From NCBI GenBank assembly GCA_034521755.1, contig JAXHMB010000001.1, positions 1 through 64,000 of the forward strand: DNA of 64,000 nucleotides. Reading direction: 5' to 3'. Below the pieces are notes generated by a model, which was given only the letters and a program-made list of their open reading frames with translations, ran no database searches and was not told the DNA's origin. The number at the start of each line of letters is the position of its first letter. Positions within the stretch are counted from its first letter, which is position 1. Source of the stretch: JAXHMB01 sp034521755. GTDB taxonomy: Bacteria; Bacteroidota; Rhodothermia; Balneolales; Balneolaceae. Shown here piece by piece: positions 7,399 to 15,178 of the stretch. The translations under genes were made by a program, and so were the position numbers.

Positions 7399-8988
7399 AT
7401 GCGTATTTGGCGCCATCTGTTATTCATCCTTTTTCTGATTCCTTTTGCAACTTTTGCGCAAAGCAACACCATTGTTACAATGGAGAGCTGGGAATATCAT
7501 CAGATCAAGCAGCTGCAGCTTCGGGGTTATCTGTTAAACCTTAATCCTTCTTCACTGCCTTATACCCGTGGAGAAATCTACAAGGAACTGAATGATATAA
7601 ATTCAGATGAGCTGTCCGGACAGGAACGGGACTGGTATGATGCGCTGGTTGAGGCTGTTGAGCCAAGAAAAGACAATGTGGGAGAGTTCAGGGTGGGAGG
7701 AAGCATTACCTCCGGGGCAAGAAGAAGCAGCAGCGCCAGGCTGAACGTGATTAACCCGGCCGGGAAAGCCAAGCCGGTATTGCCGCGCACCGAATTGAAA
7801 GCCTATATGGAATGGGATAACTTTGTAGGACAGGCCGGGGCTACCTTCGACTGGTTTTATGATGTAGATCCGGTAGGCCTTGATTTAGGGCGACGCCTGT
7901 ACATGCGCAGTGAAGATGCGTACTTTGGATATAAAAGCAACTATTTTGATCTGTATGTGGGGCGATACAGCAACCACTGGTCGGTCTTTAATCAGCAGGG
8001 GGCTTTTTTAACCGATAATCCCCGTTCTTTTGATCATCTGAACCTGCGCTTTGGCAATAACACTATTTCTTTTTCAAGTATTTTGGGAGAGTTGGATAAT
8101 CTGGGACCCAACGGCAACTTTACCGGTATTGGATTCCAGCCCGGTTCTATTCGCAGATATATTTTTCTGCATCGGTTGGACTGGTCCATTAAACCCAATT
8201 TAAAACTCACCTTTATGGAAGGGGAGCTGTACCACAGCGAGACCGCCGGTATTCAGTTCCGAAACCTGATGCCGCTGCATTTTCTGTTTTTTGAATCTCA
8301 CAACAGTCCGATGAATAACAATTCTAATTTGATCATTGGCGGAAGTATATGGTATCAGCTGGGTTCGGCCACCTTTTTTATGCAGGGCATGATTGACGAT
8401 TTTGTGGTGGAAGATCGGCAGCAGCTCAAAAAGAACAACGCGCTGATTCCGGCTACTTATACCTTAAACAGCTCGCTGACCTTTTCAGGACTCACCAAAT
8501 CCAATTTCAATGCCGGCCTGGAGCTGGATATGGTAAGTACGCTTTCGTATCGGTCCAAGAGTCCTCAAGAGCAGTGGTCGTATGCGCAGCGGGGCCTGGC
8601 AACCAACTTCAGCGACTACGTGCGCACAAGAGGATTTATGACGTTCTTCATGGGTTCTCAAAGTAATCTTTGGCTGGAACCATCGCTCACTCTTAATTAT
8701 CAGGGTATTGGAGACTTTCGGCGATTGCGTTCGCCCACCACGCCGGGTGGAGATCCTATCGACGGTATTTTAACCGGTACGGTGGAGCGTACCATTCGTC
8801 CCGCTTTAAAATTGAGGTATCAGGGCTGGAGCACCGGCCTTTTTTCGCCCGAAAGTAATACCCGGTTTACCTGGTGGTTTGAGGCGGATGCGGGAATCAA
8901 TTTTATAAAGAATAAAGATAACACAGAGGGACTGTCGGATCGTAAGTTTATTGGCCTTTTTGAACTCTTTGGTAAGATTTCATTTTAA
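7399..8988 (+). CDS. Wzi/capsule-assembly-like outer membrane beta-barrel protein
   Basis: The protein has 529 residues. A signal peptide (about residues 1-20, ending TFAQ) precedes the segment YHQIKQLQLRGYLLNLNPSSLPYTRGEI, which is the start typical of the capsule-assembly Wzi-like family in this phylum. The remainder alternates hydrophobic and polar residues with many aromatic residues, and ends ELFGKISF with a terminal Phe, as expected for a barrel inserted by the BAM machinery. Wzi anchors capsule at the cell surface. With the exosortase and glycosyltransferases nearby this suggests a role in surface polysaccharide. Family assignment is probable; it could also be an uncharacterised porin. 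Confidence 0.65.
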   Translation: MRIWRHLLFILFLIPFATFAQSNTIVTMESWEYHQIKQLQLRGYLLNLNPSSLPYTRGEIYKELNDINSDELSGQERDWYDALVEAVEPRKDNVGEFRVGGSITSGARRSSSARLNVINPAGKAKPVLPRTELKAYMEWDNFVGQAGATFDWFYDVDPVGLDLGRRLYMRSEDAYFGYKSNYFDLYVGRYSNHWSVFNQQGAFLTDNPRSFDHLNLRFGNNTISFSSILGELDNLGPNGNFTGIGFQPGSIRRYIFLHRLDWSIKPNLKLTFMEGELYHSETAGIQFRNLMPLHFLFFESHNSPMNNNSNLIIGGSIWYQLGSATFFMQGMIDDFVVEDRQQLKKNNALIPATYTLNSSLTFSGLTKSNFNAGLELDMVSTLSYRSKSPQEQWSYAQRGLATNFSDYVRTRGFMTFFMGSQSNLWLEPSLTLNYQGIGDFRRLRSPTTPGGDPIDGILTGTVERTIRPALKLRYQGWSTGLFSPESNTRFTWWFEADAGINFIKNKDNTEGLSDRKFIGLFELFGKISF

Positions 8989-9030
8989 TAAATGGAATTC
9001 CCCGACGCTTTGCGTCGGGGTCCGAAAAAT

Positions 9031-9066
9031 GTGTCATTCCGTCCGCCGGCTGGCGGATCGGAATCT
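9031..9066. repeat. R4 palindrome with inserted tccgcc stem
   Basis: The frame gtcattccg...cggaatct has both outer arms changed relative to other copies (cctg/cagg became tccg/cgga), so outer pairing is kept. Inner palindrome is tccgccggctggcgga. A short hairpin cccgacgctttgcgtcgggg precedes it (9001-9020). Confidence 0.7.
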
Positions 9067-9177
9067 AAATAACAGCATTTCGGGTTTTGACCTTCAGTAC
9101 AAAATAGAACCAGCAAAATACTCCGCAGGCTTGCCTCGGAGATTGTTGGTTCCAAGAAATTCTTTAATCAACATACC

Positions 9178-10461
9178 ATGGCTGATGTAAGGGAGATATA
9201 CCTCAACGCTTTACGCCGTCATTCACCTGACTTATTGGTTAAAAAGGCACTGAACCGGTATGTCAATTTCACAGGTGAGCAGCCATTATATGTAGTAGGT
9301 GCCGGCAAGGCGTCAGTTAAGATGGCTCGCGGTATGCTTGAGCTTATGGGTGATGGTATTTCAAAGGGGTTGATTGTTGCTCCCAAAACAGAGGGAATAT
9401 CATTGTCGGATGCTTTTCAAGTGCATGTTGGCTCGCATCCCATTCCCGATGAAAACAGTGCTAAAGCAGGACAAGCTCTTCTTGAGTTCATCCGGTCAGT
9501 TCCTCCAAATGGAATAGTAATAACGCTTATCTCTGGGGGCACATCTTCTTTGACAGTACAACCGGCGGAAGGCCTTTCGGTGGGAAATATTCGGGAAGTT
9601 TACGAGAGACTGGTTAATTCAGGTGCTGATATTTATGAAATCAACGCGGTGAGAAAGCACCTGTCAAAAATCAAAGGGGGACAGCTGCTTCGGTATCTCA
9701 ACCCCAAGGTGCAGCTTATTGATTTGATTATTTCTGATGTCCCCGGTGATGATCCTGCAATAATTGGCAGCGGACTGACCATCCCGGACCCTTCAACGTT
9801 TGTCAGCGCAAAGTCAATATTAAAAAAGTATGACTTGTGGGATAAATTACCGGAGTCTGCACGCAGGCATATAAAAAGGGGAGTGGAAAAGGCGGTTGAT
9901 GAGACCATAAAGCCCGGAGAAGATCCGATTCTTGATCATAACTCATACATTATTGGTTCGGCAAAGCTATTAGCAGATGCTATATCTGAGGAGTTTGAAA
10001 GTTTGGGTTATGAGTCCGCGGTGGCAAAAGAGGCGTATAATGATGAGGTTGGCAAAATGGCCTCAGAAATTGCCCGTGAAGCTGTTTCAAAAGCAGAGGA
10101 AAAGAATAATTCCAAGCCCCGGGTTCTGATTTATTATGGGGAGAGTACGGTACAGGTAACCGGAACCGGGAAGGGGGGAAGAAACCAGGAATTGGCACTG
10201 AGAGGAGCATTGGAAATTGCAGGGTATGCAAACATAACATGGCTCAGTGTTGGCACGGATGGTATAGATGGACCGACAGATGCGGCCGGAGCCATGATAA
10301 ATGGAGATACCATTTCAAAAGCTAGAGCAAAAGGGATAAATCCTGCAAGTTATTTAGAGAACAATGATTCGTATCATTTCCATGATCAGCTGAACACCTT
10401 ATTTAAAACAGGACCAACCGGCAATAATCTAATGGATCTACAGATAGTGGTCATAGAATAA
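9178..10461 (+). CDS. D-glycerate 2-kinase (MOFRL/GckA-TtuD family)
   Basis: The protein has 427 residues, full length for the family. It shows GAGKAS (41-46), SGGTSSL (119-125), a conserved INAVRKHLSKIKGG stretch, ISDVPGDDP, and the C-terminal MOFRL signature with GGRNQELAL and GTDGIDGPTDAAGA. The enzyme phosphorylates D-glycerate to 2-phosphoglycerate in the cytoplasm, feeding lower glycolysis; gpmI in this window acts on the same product. It is a single gene with repeat blocks on both sides, so its regulation is unclear. Start ATG 9178 is supported by homology beginning a few residues later. Confidence 0.92.
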   Translation: MADVREIYLNALRRHSPDLLVKKALNRYVNFTGEQPLYVVGAGKASVKMARGMLELMGDGISKGLIVAPKTEGISLSDAFQVHVGSHPIPDENSAKAGQALLEFIRSVPPNGIVITLISGGTSSLTVQPAEGLSVGNIREVYERLVNSGADIYEINAVRKHLSKIKGGQLLRYLNPKVQLIDLIISDVPGDDPAIIGSGLTIPDPSTFVSAKSILKKYDLWDKLPESARRHIKRGVEKAVDETIKPGEDPILDHNSYIIGSAKLLADAISEEFESLGYESAVAKEAYNDEVGKMASEIAREAVSKAEEKNNSKPRVLIYYGESTVQVTGTGKGGRNQELALRGALEIAGYANITWLSVGTDGIDGPTDAAGAMINGDTISKARAKGINPASYLENNDSYHFHDQLNTLFKTGPTGNNLMDLQIVVIE

Positions 10462-10543
10462 CTGCTCACAAACAGTCGCCTATAGTCTGCAGTCGGTAAT
10501 CAGTGGTCCATTGTCCGTCGTCACATACCCACCAACCAACGGC

Positions 10544-10579
10544 TGTCATCCTGAGTCCCGAGTACTCGGGAAAGGATCT
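10544..10579. repeat. R4 palindrome with inserted cccgag stem
   Basis: The frame gtcatcctg...aggatct contains cccgagtactcggg, a different inner palindrome from the neighbouring copy at 10606-10641. The same inner word appears at the IS110 insertion site. Confidence 0.65.
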
Positions 10580-10605
10580 CAGCCTTTAGCCTATCAACCC
10601 ACCTT

Positions 10606-10641
10606 GTGTCATCCTGTCCGCCTGTTGGCGGATCAGGATCT
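10606..10641. repeat. R4 palindrome with inserted tccgcc stem
   Basis: The frame gtcatcctg...caggatct contains tccgcctgttggcgga. Followed by tagagcacttaattttcttg, as at 2124-2143 and 4645-4662, so R4 and R3 form a composite in at least three places. Confidence 0.7.
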
Positions 10642-10665
10642 AGAGCACTTAATTTTCTTGTTATT

Positions 10666-10733
10666 CTGAGTCCCGAATACTAGGGGAGAGGGGTGGATTC
10701 CGTGTGTAGTTGCACGGAAGACGGGGTGTGTAA
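10666..10733. repeat. R3 double-hairpin repeat, gttgcacgga variant
   Basis: Contains gtcccgaat-actaggggagagggg without interruption, then the palindrome tccgtgtgtagttgcacgga. It is the best available model for the empty IS110 target site. Confidence 0.7.
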
Positions 10734-10847
10734 ATTCCCAGCAGTTGCTGACCCACCCCGCCTCGTTGAGCCCTCGAGCACCCATATCGTCTCCGAGAGG
10801 GGACTTTTTGTAAACTCCAAGGCCGTGGTCCATCATTACCTTCTGCC

Positions 10848-11135
10848 TTAAGCTGGTGAATCGCCGGATAAGCGGATGAGTGGAGCCGTTAAAAAAGAAA
10901 TCCGGCACAGATGACTAAAAAAATAAGGAAAGCGGAATAGCAAATTTGGATATAAGGCAAAATCGTGAACATCTTGATTTCTTTTAGGCGAAACGATATC
11001 CGCTTGGCGATGAAGCAGGTTGCAGCAGCCGTTTTTTACGTCGGTTTTTGTCGGTACAAAAACTGACAATAATACGTTGTTAGCTATTTATAATTTTTAT
11101 TTCTTACTATCTTTTGTCTTGTTCATTTTTTGTGG
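10848..11135. repeat. R2 long repeat, copy 2
   Basis: About 280 bases aligned with 2614-2890: same start (aagctggtgaatcgccgg), same centre (aaggcaaaatcgtgaacatc), same 3' core with ttgcagcagccg, and the same end with ttcattttttgtggcc. Differences are scattered substitutions and small gaps. Confidence 0.7.
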
Positions 11136-11244
11136 CCAAAAAACGAACATCTCTCCTTTATTATAACTTAAGAGCCTAGTGATTTACAGACCATCTCGTT
11201 ATTCTTATTACTTTTTTGGATAAGCAAATCCCGAAGTATCGGGA

Positions 11245-11425
11245 CCAGCAAGCTGGAACCAAAAAACTTACCGGCTGAGCATCTCTGTAGGCGTTTTCGT
11301 GTCTCAAGCGGGCGAATTTCGAAGGTCTTCATTCGACCGTACTTTCGCCCACTGTATTCACACGAACGAAATCCGCCTGTTCGCTTTCGGCACTTCACAC
11401 AGAATCCAAGGCCGGGTTTAGAGAA
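11245..11425. repeat. R6-type repeat
   Basis: Runs from aaccaaaaaacttaccggc through gcatctctgtaggcg to cacacagaatccaaggccgg. It shares order and end words with 1690-1880 (aacccaaaaacgtcgccggc, gtattctgcaggcg, cacacagaatacaaggccgg) while the middle differs, so it seems built from the same modules. Confidence 0.5.
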
Positions 11426-11528
11426 AGGTCCCCGAACCCCCATTTTAAAAGCTGGGTCTTCGGCACGCAATTCGAGGCCGGGAGTACGGAATACAGTTAT
11501 TCACCATCACCAACAACCCATACAATTA

Positions 11529-11586
11529 TCTCCCCTTGAGGGGAGTGGTCCAGCGCATGCTGGAGCGAGGGGTGTTTCTAAATAAT
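11529..11586. repeat. R3 double-hairpin repeat, ccagcgcatgctgg variant
   Basis: First stem tccccttgagggga, second palindrome ggtccagcgcatgctggagc, then gaggggtgtttctaaat. Nearly identical to 14024-14085. Confidence 0.65.
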
Positions 11587-11611
11587 ACAGAAATAGAAGC
11601 AGGACTGATAT

Positions 11612-11722
11612 ACTTCTTTCTTATTCAGGCGTTTCTCTCCTCCTTAATAATTAGGGAGGAGAGAACAAGAGAGGTGGGTCAATAAGACAGCGAGGGAATT
11701 AATTCCCTCGCTATCTAAGTGT
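11612..11722. repeat. R1 repeat, copy 3 (extended)
   Basis: Same 76-base unit as 3012-3087 and the same following palindrome (gcgagggaattaattccctc) as 6122-6232. Confidence 0.7.
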
Positions 11723-11759
11723 TTGCATCCAAATCGAGGAGATGCTTCTCATGTACTAA

Positions 11760-11990
11760 ATGTCATTGCGAGCGGAATCCACCAACTGGCGGTTGGAGCG
11801 CGGTAATCTCCCAAGAATAGATTACTAATGGTCAAAAGATTACCCTTTAGATACTACGCGAACAATTAACTGGAGACCCTTCGACTACACTCAGGGTGAC
11901 ATTGCTTTTTATTGAGGATCATTAAAAAACAACGCCTGTCATGGTGAGCGAAACGGAGCGGTAGCGCAGTGAAGTCGAATCCATCTCCAT
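11760..11990. repeat. cattgcgag/gactacactcagg-type dispersed repeats
   Basis: Holds gtcattgcgagcg with an inserted tccaccaactggcggttgga palindrome before cggtaatctccc (11762-11813), then gagacccttcgactacactc with agggtgacattgc (11873-11904), and gtcatggtgagcgaaacgg with agtcgaatccatctcc (11938-11987). Words of this type are dispersed in many unrelated bacterial genomes. Confidence 0.5.
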
Positions 11991-12263
11991 GAAACAAGCA
12001 GCTGATCGTTGAGAGAGTGCCCTTTAGATGTTGCAAGAGTAAAGATGGCAGATCCTCCGGTGCCACTTGGCCAGGAGCTGCGTTTTGCTTAGGATGACAC
12101 TCCCTTTTTTTAGACCGTTGTCCGTCGTCAGTAGTCTGTCATCAGTCGTCCGTCACTCTAAACACAACAAATCAACCTTTCTATTCTTCATAATTTTACC
12201 GTTCTTTTTGAGTTATATAAACAGAATCACTAATCATTTCACTTCACCGGATAGGTACAAAAA

Positions 12264-13286
12264 ATGATCTGGCAAAATCCTAATTTACTGTGGCTCTTAC
12301 TTTTGTTGCCGCTCCTGATCGGTGGAATCTGGTGGTTCAACAAATACAAAAGAGAACAGCGAAACCGATTCTTCAGTGAAGATCTCTTTAAAAAACTGCG
12401 CAGCAATTATTGGTCTGCAGGTAATCGTATGCAATCAGTCACACTTTACGCCGGACTGTTCTTTTTGATCATTGCCATAGCCGGTCCAAAGGTAGGTACC
12501 GAAGTGAGAGAAGTAAAACGTCAGGGAGTTGATCTGCTTATTGCCTTAGACCTCTCTGCAAGTATGAATGCTGAAGATGTAAAGCCCAGCAGGCTTGGAA
12601 AAGCAAAATATGAAATTACGCGTTTGATTGACCGCTTGAGGGGAGACCGAATTGGATTGGTCATTTTTACCGGAGATGCCTACCTGCAGGCGCCAATGAC
12701 CTTGGATTATTCTGCTTTGCGCCTTTTCTTAAATATAGCTGATACCGACCAAATGCCTACTTCGTCCACCGATTTCAGCGCAGCCATGGAGACGGCTCTG
12801 AAAGCATTTGATTCGGTTGAAGAAGAAAACAGTTCAAATGCCGCAAAAGTCCTGCTGATTATCTCAGACGGGGAAAACCATGGCGACAGTTATGAAGCAG
12901 CTCTAAATCAGCTGACGGAGAATAATATTTCAATCTACACGCTGGGCATTGGAACACAATCGGGAGCCACCATTCCCATTTACGACGAATCGGATACTCT
13001 GATAGGATATAAGCGTAATGAACAGGGAAAAGTGGTAACGACTACGCTGGAACCCGATGTGTTGCAGGATATTGCCCAAAAAGGCGGAGGGAGTTATTAC
13101 GAAATTCAGGCCGGCAACGATGGGGTTGATTCATTTCTGGGCCGACTGGATGAGCTGCAAAAAGGAGAATTTGCCAGTCAGGAGTATGCAGACTTTAAAA
13201 ACCAATACCAGTGGCTGGCAGGCGTAGGCCTGGCCTTCCTGTTTATATCATTATTGATACCTAACTACCGAAGAAAAGACGAATAG
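12264..13286 (+). CDS. BatB-like von Willebrand factor A domain membrane protein
   Basis: The protein has 340 residues. Membrane helices lie at about residues 8-25 and 58-75, with another at the C-terminus (about 315-332); between them is a VWA domain. The MIDAS metal site is complete: DLSAS at 96-100, the Thr in QAPMTLDY and the Asp in LLIISDGENH. This is the layout of BatA/BatB, linked with oxidative stress tolerance and envelope integrity in Bacteroidota and usually encoded next to a MoxR ATPase and other Bat proteins. Here it stands alone between repeat blocks; a MoxR gene lies 25 kb away (38.1 kb). Whether it works with that MoxR is inference. Confidence 0.82.
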   Translation: MIWQNPNLLWLLLLLPLLIGGIWWFNKYKREQRNRFFSEDLFKKLRSNYWSAGNRMQSVTLYAGLFFLIIAIAGPKVGTEVREVKRQGVDLLIALDLSASMNAEDVKPSRLGKAKYEITRLIDRLRGDRIGLVIFTGDAYLQAPMTLDYSALRLFLNIADTDQMPTSSTDFSAAMETALKAFDSVEEENSSNAAKVLLIISDGENHGDSYEAALNQLTENNISIYTLGIGTQSGATIPIYDESDTLIGYKRNEQGKVVTTTLEPDVLQDIAQKGGGSYYEIQAGNDGVDSFLGRLDELQKGEFASQEYADFKNQYQWLAGVGLAFLFISLLIPNYRRKDE

Positions 13287-13632
13287 TTTTTCATTAATTA
13301 TTTGGTTAGAGATCTCTATCAATTGAAAACTGATTTTAAACGGCCTCTGATTCCTTTTCGGAGCAGAGACACGAGGTGAGCTGCGGCCGTATAAGTTCGC
13401 ACCGGTATTATTTTATTAAATTTCTCAGTAGAAAAAGGACCATCGAAATTGTACAGCAGTGAGCAAGTGTCGCCCGAAAAGGAGTCAGCGCCTTGATTTT
13501 TTACACCCCTTTTGTATCAAGACAAAAGGGGAACACAATTAATACTCAAAAGTAACTCATAGATCAGCATATCCCTATTTCCTTTCATTGCTCTGCTGCG
13601 GAAGGCTAAAGCCATTAAAATAAAACCAGGAG

Positions 13633-13688
13633 TATATAAAGTCCCCTCTATAAAGAGGGGTGTCCGCCCCTGGCGGACGGGGTGTTTC
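13633..13688. repeat. R3 double-hairpin repeat, tccgcc variant
   Basis: First stem tcccctctataaagagggg, second palindrome gtccgcccctggcggac, then ggggtgtttc. Confidence 0.7.
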
Positions 13689-13690
13689 AT

Positions 13691-13815
13691 CTCCTTCCAT
13701 AGCATGTCCTTCGTAACTTTAGTGAAGTAGGGCTCTGCTGCGGAAAACTAAAGTCTCATCTAGTTTTCTCTACGTGCCTTTTATCTTGTTCATTTTGGCT
13801 TGATCCAAAACGAAC
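13691..13815. repeat. R7 repeat copy 2
   Basis: Matches 2335-2455 from tccttccatagcatgtcc to tacgtgccttttatcttg, followed by a gttcattttggcttgatcc segment that resembles the end of R2. Confidence 0.6.
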
Positions 13816-14023
13816 CAAAAGATCAAGGCAACTAATTTCGTAAGCGCCTCATCCCGTCGGAGCCGTGGCTTTTGAAGATCCTTCTGCTGCTGTGCTTAGG
13901 AATTGGGCAGATGACCGGTAACAAAAGCCACAAACGCCATCCTTGGGCTTCCGTGCACGCAATTCGAGGCCGAATGGTTCTATACTCTACACATGAATCC
14001 AACGGCCGGATTGTTTTAGTGAA

Positions 14024-14085
14024 TCTCCCCTGGAGGGGAGTGGTCCAGCGCATGCTGGAGCGAGGGGTGTTTCTAAACAATTCAG
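14024..14085. repeat. R3 double-hairpin repeat, ccagcgcatgctgg variant
   Basis: Same second stem as 11529-11586; the first stem is tcccctggagggga. Confidence 0.65.
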
Positions 14086-14104
14086 AAACTAGAACCAGGA
14101 TCTT

Positions 14105-14167
14105 ATAAAGTCCCCTCTATAAAGAGGGGTGGATTCCGTGTGCAGTTGCACGGAAGACGGGGTGTGT
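14105..14167. repeat. R3 double-hairpin repeat, gttgcacgga variant
   Basis: First stem tcccctctataaagagggg, as in the tccgcc variants at 6015 and 13633, but the second stem is tccgtgtgcagttgcacgga, as at 2148. This copy shows that first and second stems combine independently. Confidence 0.7.
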
Positions 14168-14416
14168 AAATTGTCAGCAGTCGCTCTTAACCCACCCCGC
14201 CTCGTACCTCGGCACCGCTCCACGGAGGGGACTTTTATAACTCCCAAGGCCGTCATTGTGGCTCCCAATCGTCCGTTCGTCCGTGGTCCGTCGTCCATCG
14301 CCGGTAGTCAATACCAGAGTCTAAAAACAAACAAAACCACTTTTTTTCTAGGCAATATATAGGATATATTCCCTCATGTTGTTTAATAATCAATCAAATA
14401 GGAATCATCTGCAGCA

Positions 14417-15178
14417 ATGATCAAACTTTTTGTCACCGACCTCGATGGTTGCCTCAGTGAGCCATTCGAAGTACCCAACTTGCAAACCTTATCCAAAATA
14501 AGGGCACTCAATGAATTAAGTGCTGCCGATGAATCCGTTCCCCCGCTTACACTATGCACAGGCCGTCCGCAGCCGTATGCAGAAGCGGTAGCTCAATGGC
14601 TCGGTATAAGGCTTCCCATCATTTTTGAAAGTTCCGGCCTTTATAAATTAAAAGACAATCAGATTATTTTGCCTCCCGAGTTTTCTGATGAGACAAAAAA
14701 TCAGATAGCCGAACTGCAGCTGTGGATACGCGAAGAAATCATCCCACAGTTTCCGGGTATGGAACTTGAATTTGCCAAGCAGATGGATGCCGGAGTCATC
14801 CATAGAGATAAAGAAATAATAGCTCAGGCTTATGAGCAGATTCAAGCCTACGTTCTTAAAAACTATCCTGACTTTGAAGTACACAAGACTCCGGTTTCAA
14901 TCAATACCATGCTTTCCGGAAACAACAAAAGAAAGGGACTGGAGCAATTGTCTCATCACATAGGCGTAGACCTGGATGATATCGCTTACATTGGTGATAC
15001 CAGCGGTGACATACCCGCTTTGGAAATAGTAGGGTATTCTTTTGCACCAAAACATGCCGATGAAAAAGTAAAAGAGATTTGCCGTGTGCTGGACTTTAAA
15101 GAAACTGAAGTGGTACTGGAACTCTATAAACTATTGATTGAAGCAAACAAAGACACAAAGGCTGCTACTGAAATCTAA
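14417..15178 (+). CDS. HAD-superfamily hydrolase (Cof/sucrose-phosphatase-like)
   Basis: The protein has 253 residues. All four HAD motifs are visible: DLDGCL with nucleophile Asp8 and Asp10, TGRP (about 48-51), Lys171 in NNKRKGL and GDTSGDIPAL starting at 193. A long cap insertion (residues about 80-160) is of the C2 type seen in Cof-like and phosphosugar phosphatases. It probably removes phosphate from a small cytoplasmic sugar phosphate; the substrate cannot be read. Its stop overlaps the end of the convergent DUF4175-like gene by 4 bases, leaving no room for a separate terminator. Confidence 0.8.
   Translation: MIKLFVTDLDGCLSEPFEVPNLQTLSKIRALNELSAADESVPPLTLCTGRPQPYAEAVAQWLGIRLPIIFESSGLYKLKDNQIILPPEFSDETKNQIAELQLWIREEIIPQFPGMELEFAKQMDAGVIHRDKEIIAQAYEQIQAYVLKNYPDFEVHKTPVSINTMLSGNNKRKGLEQLSHHIGVDLDDIAYIGDTSGDIPALEIVGYSFAPKHADEKVKEICRVLDFKETEVVLELYKLLIEANKDTKAATEI

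Larger units (their letters stand above)
10462..12263. repeat. Repeat-dense intergenic region 4
   Basis: 1.8 kb without a credible gene. Contains gtccgt runs (10482-10532, 12114-12157), two R4 copies, two R3 copies, full copies of R2 and R1, an R6-type unit (about 11245-11425) and cattgcgag-type units (11760-11990), each listed below. Confidence 0.75.
13287..14416. repeat. Repeat-dense intergenic region 5
   Basis: 1.1 kb with no credible gene. Contains three R3 copies, an R7 copy, an R6-type fragment (about 13895-13980) and a gtccgt run (14250-14312). This is the last repeat block: from 14417 to the end of the window these families are essentially absent. Confidence 0.75.

Noticed and set aside
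10482..10532. gtccgt/cagt runs as CRISPR-like or regulated tandem repeats.
   Set aside because: Repeat units are 5-8 bases with irregular spacing and no spacers of fixed length; no cas genes nearby. Low-complexity drift is more likely.
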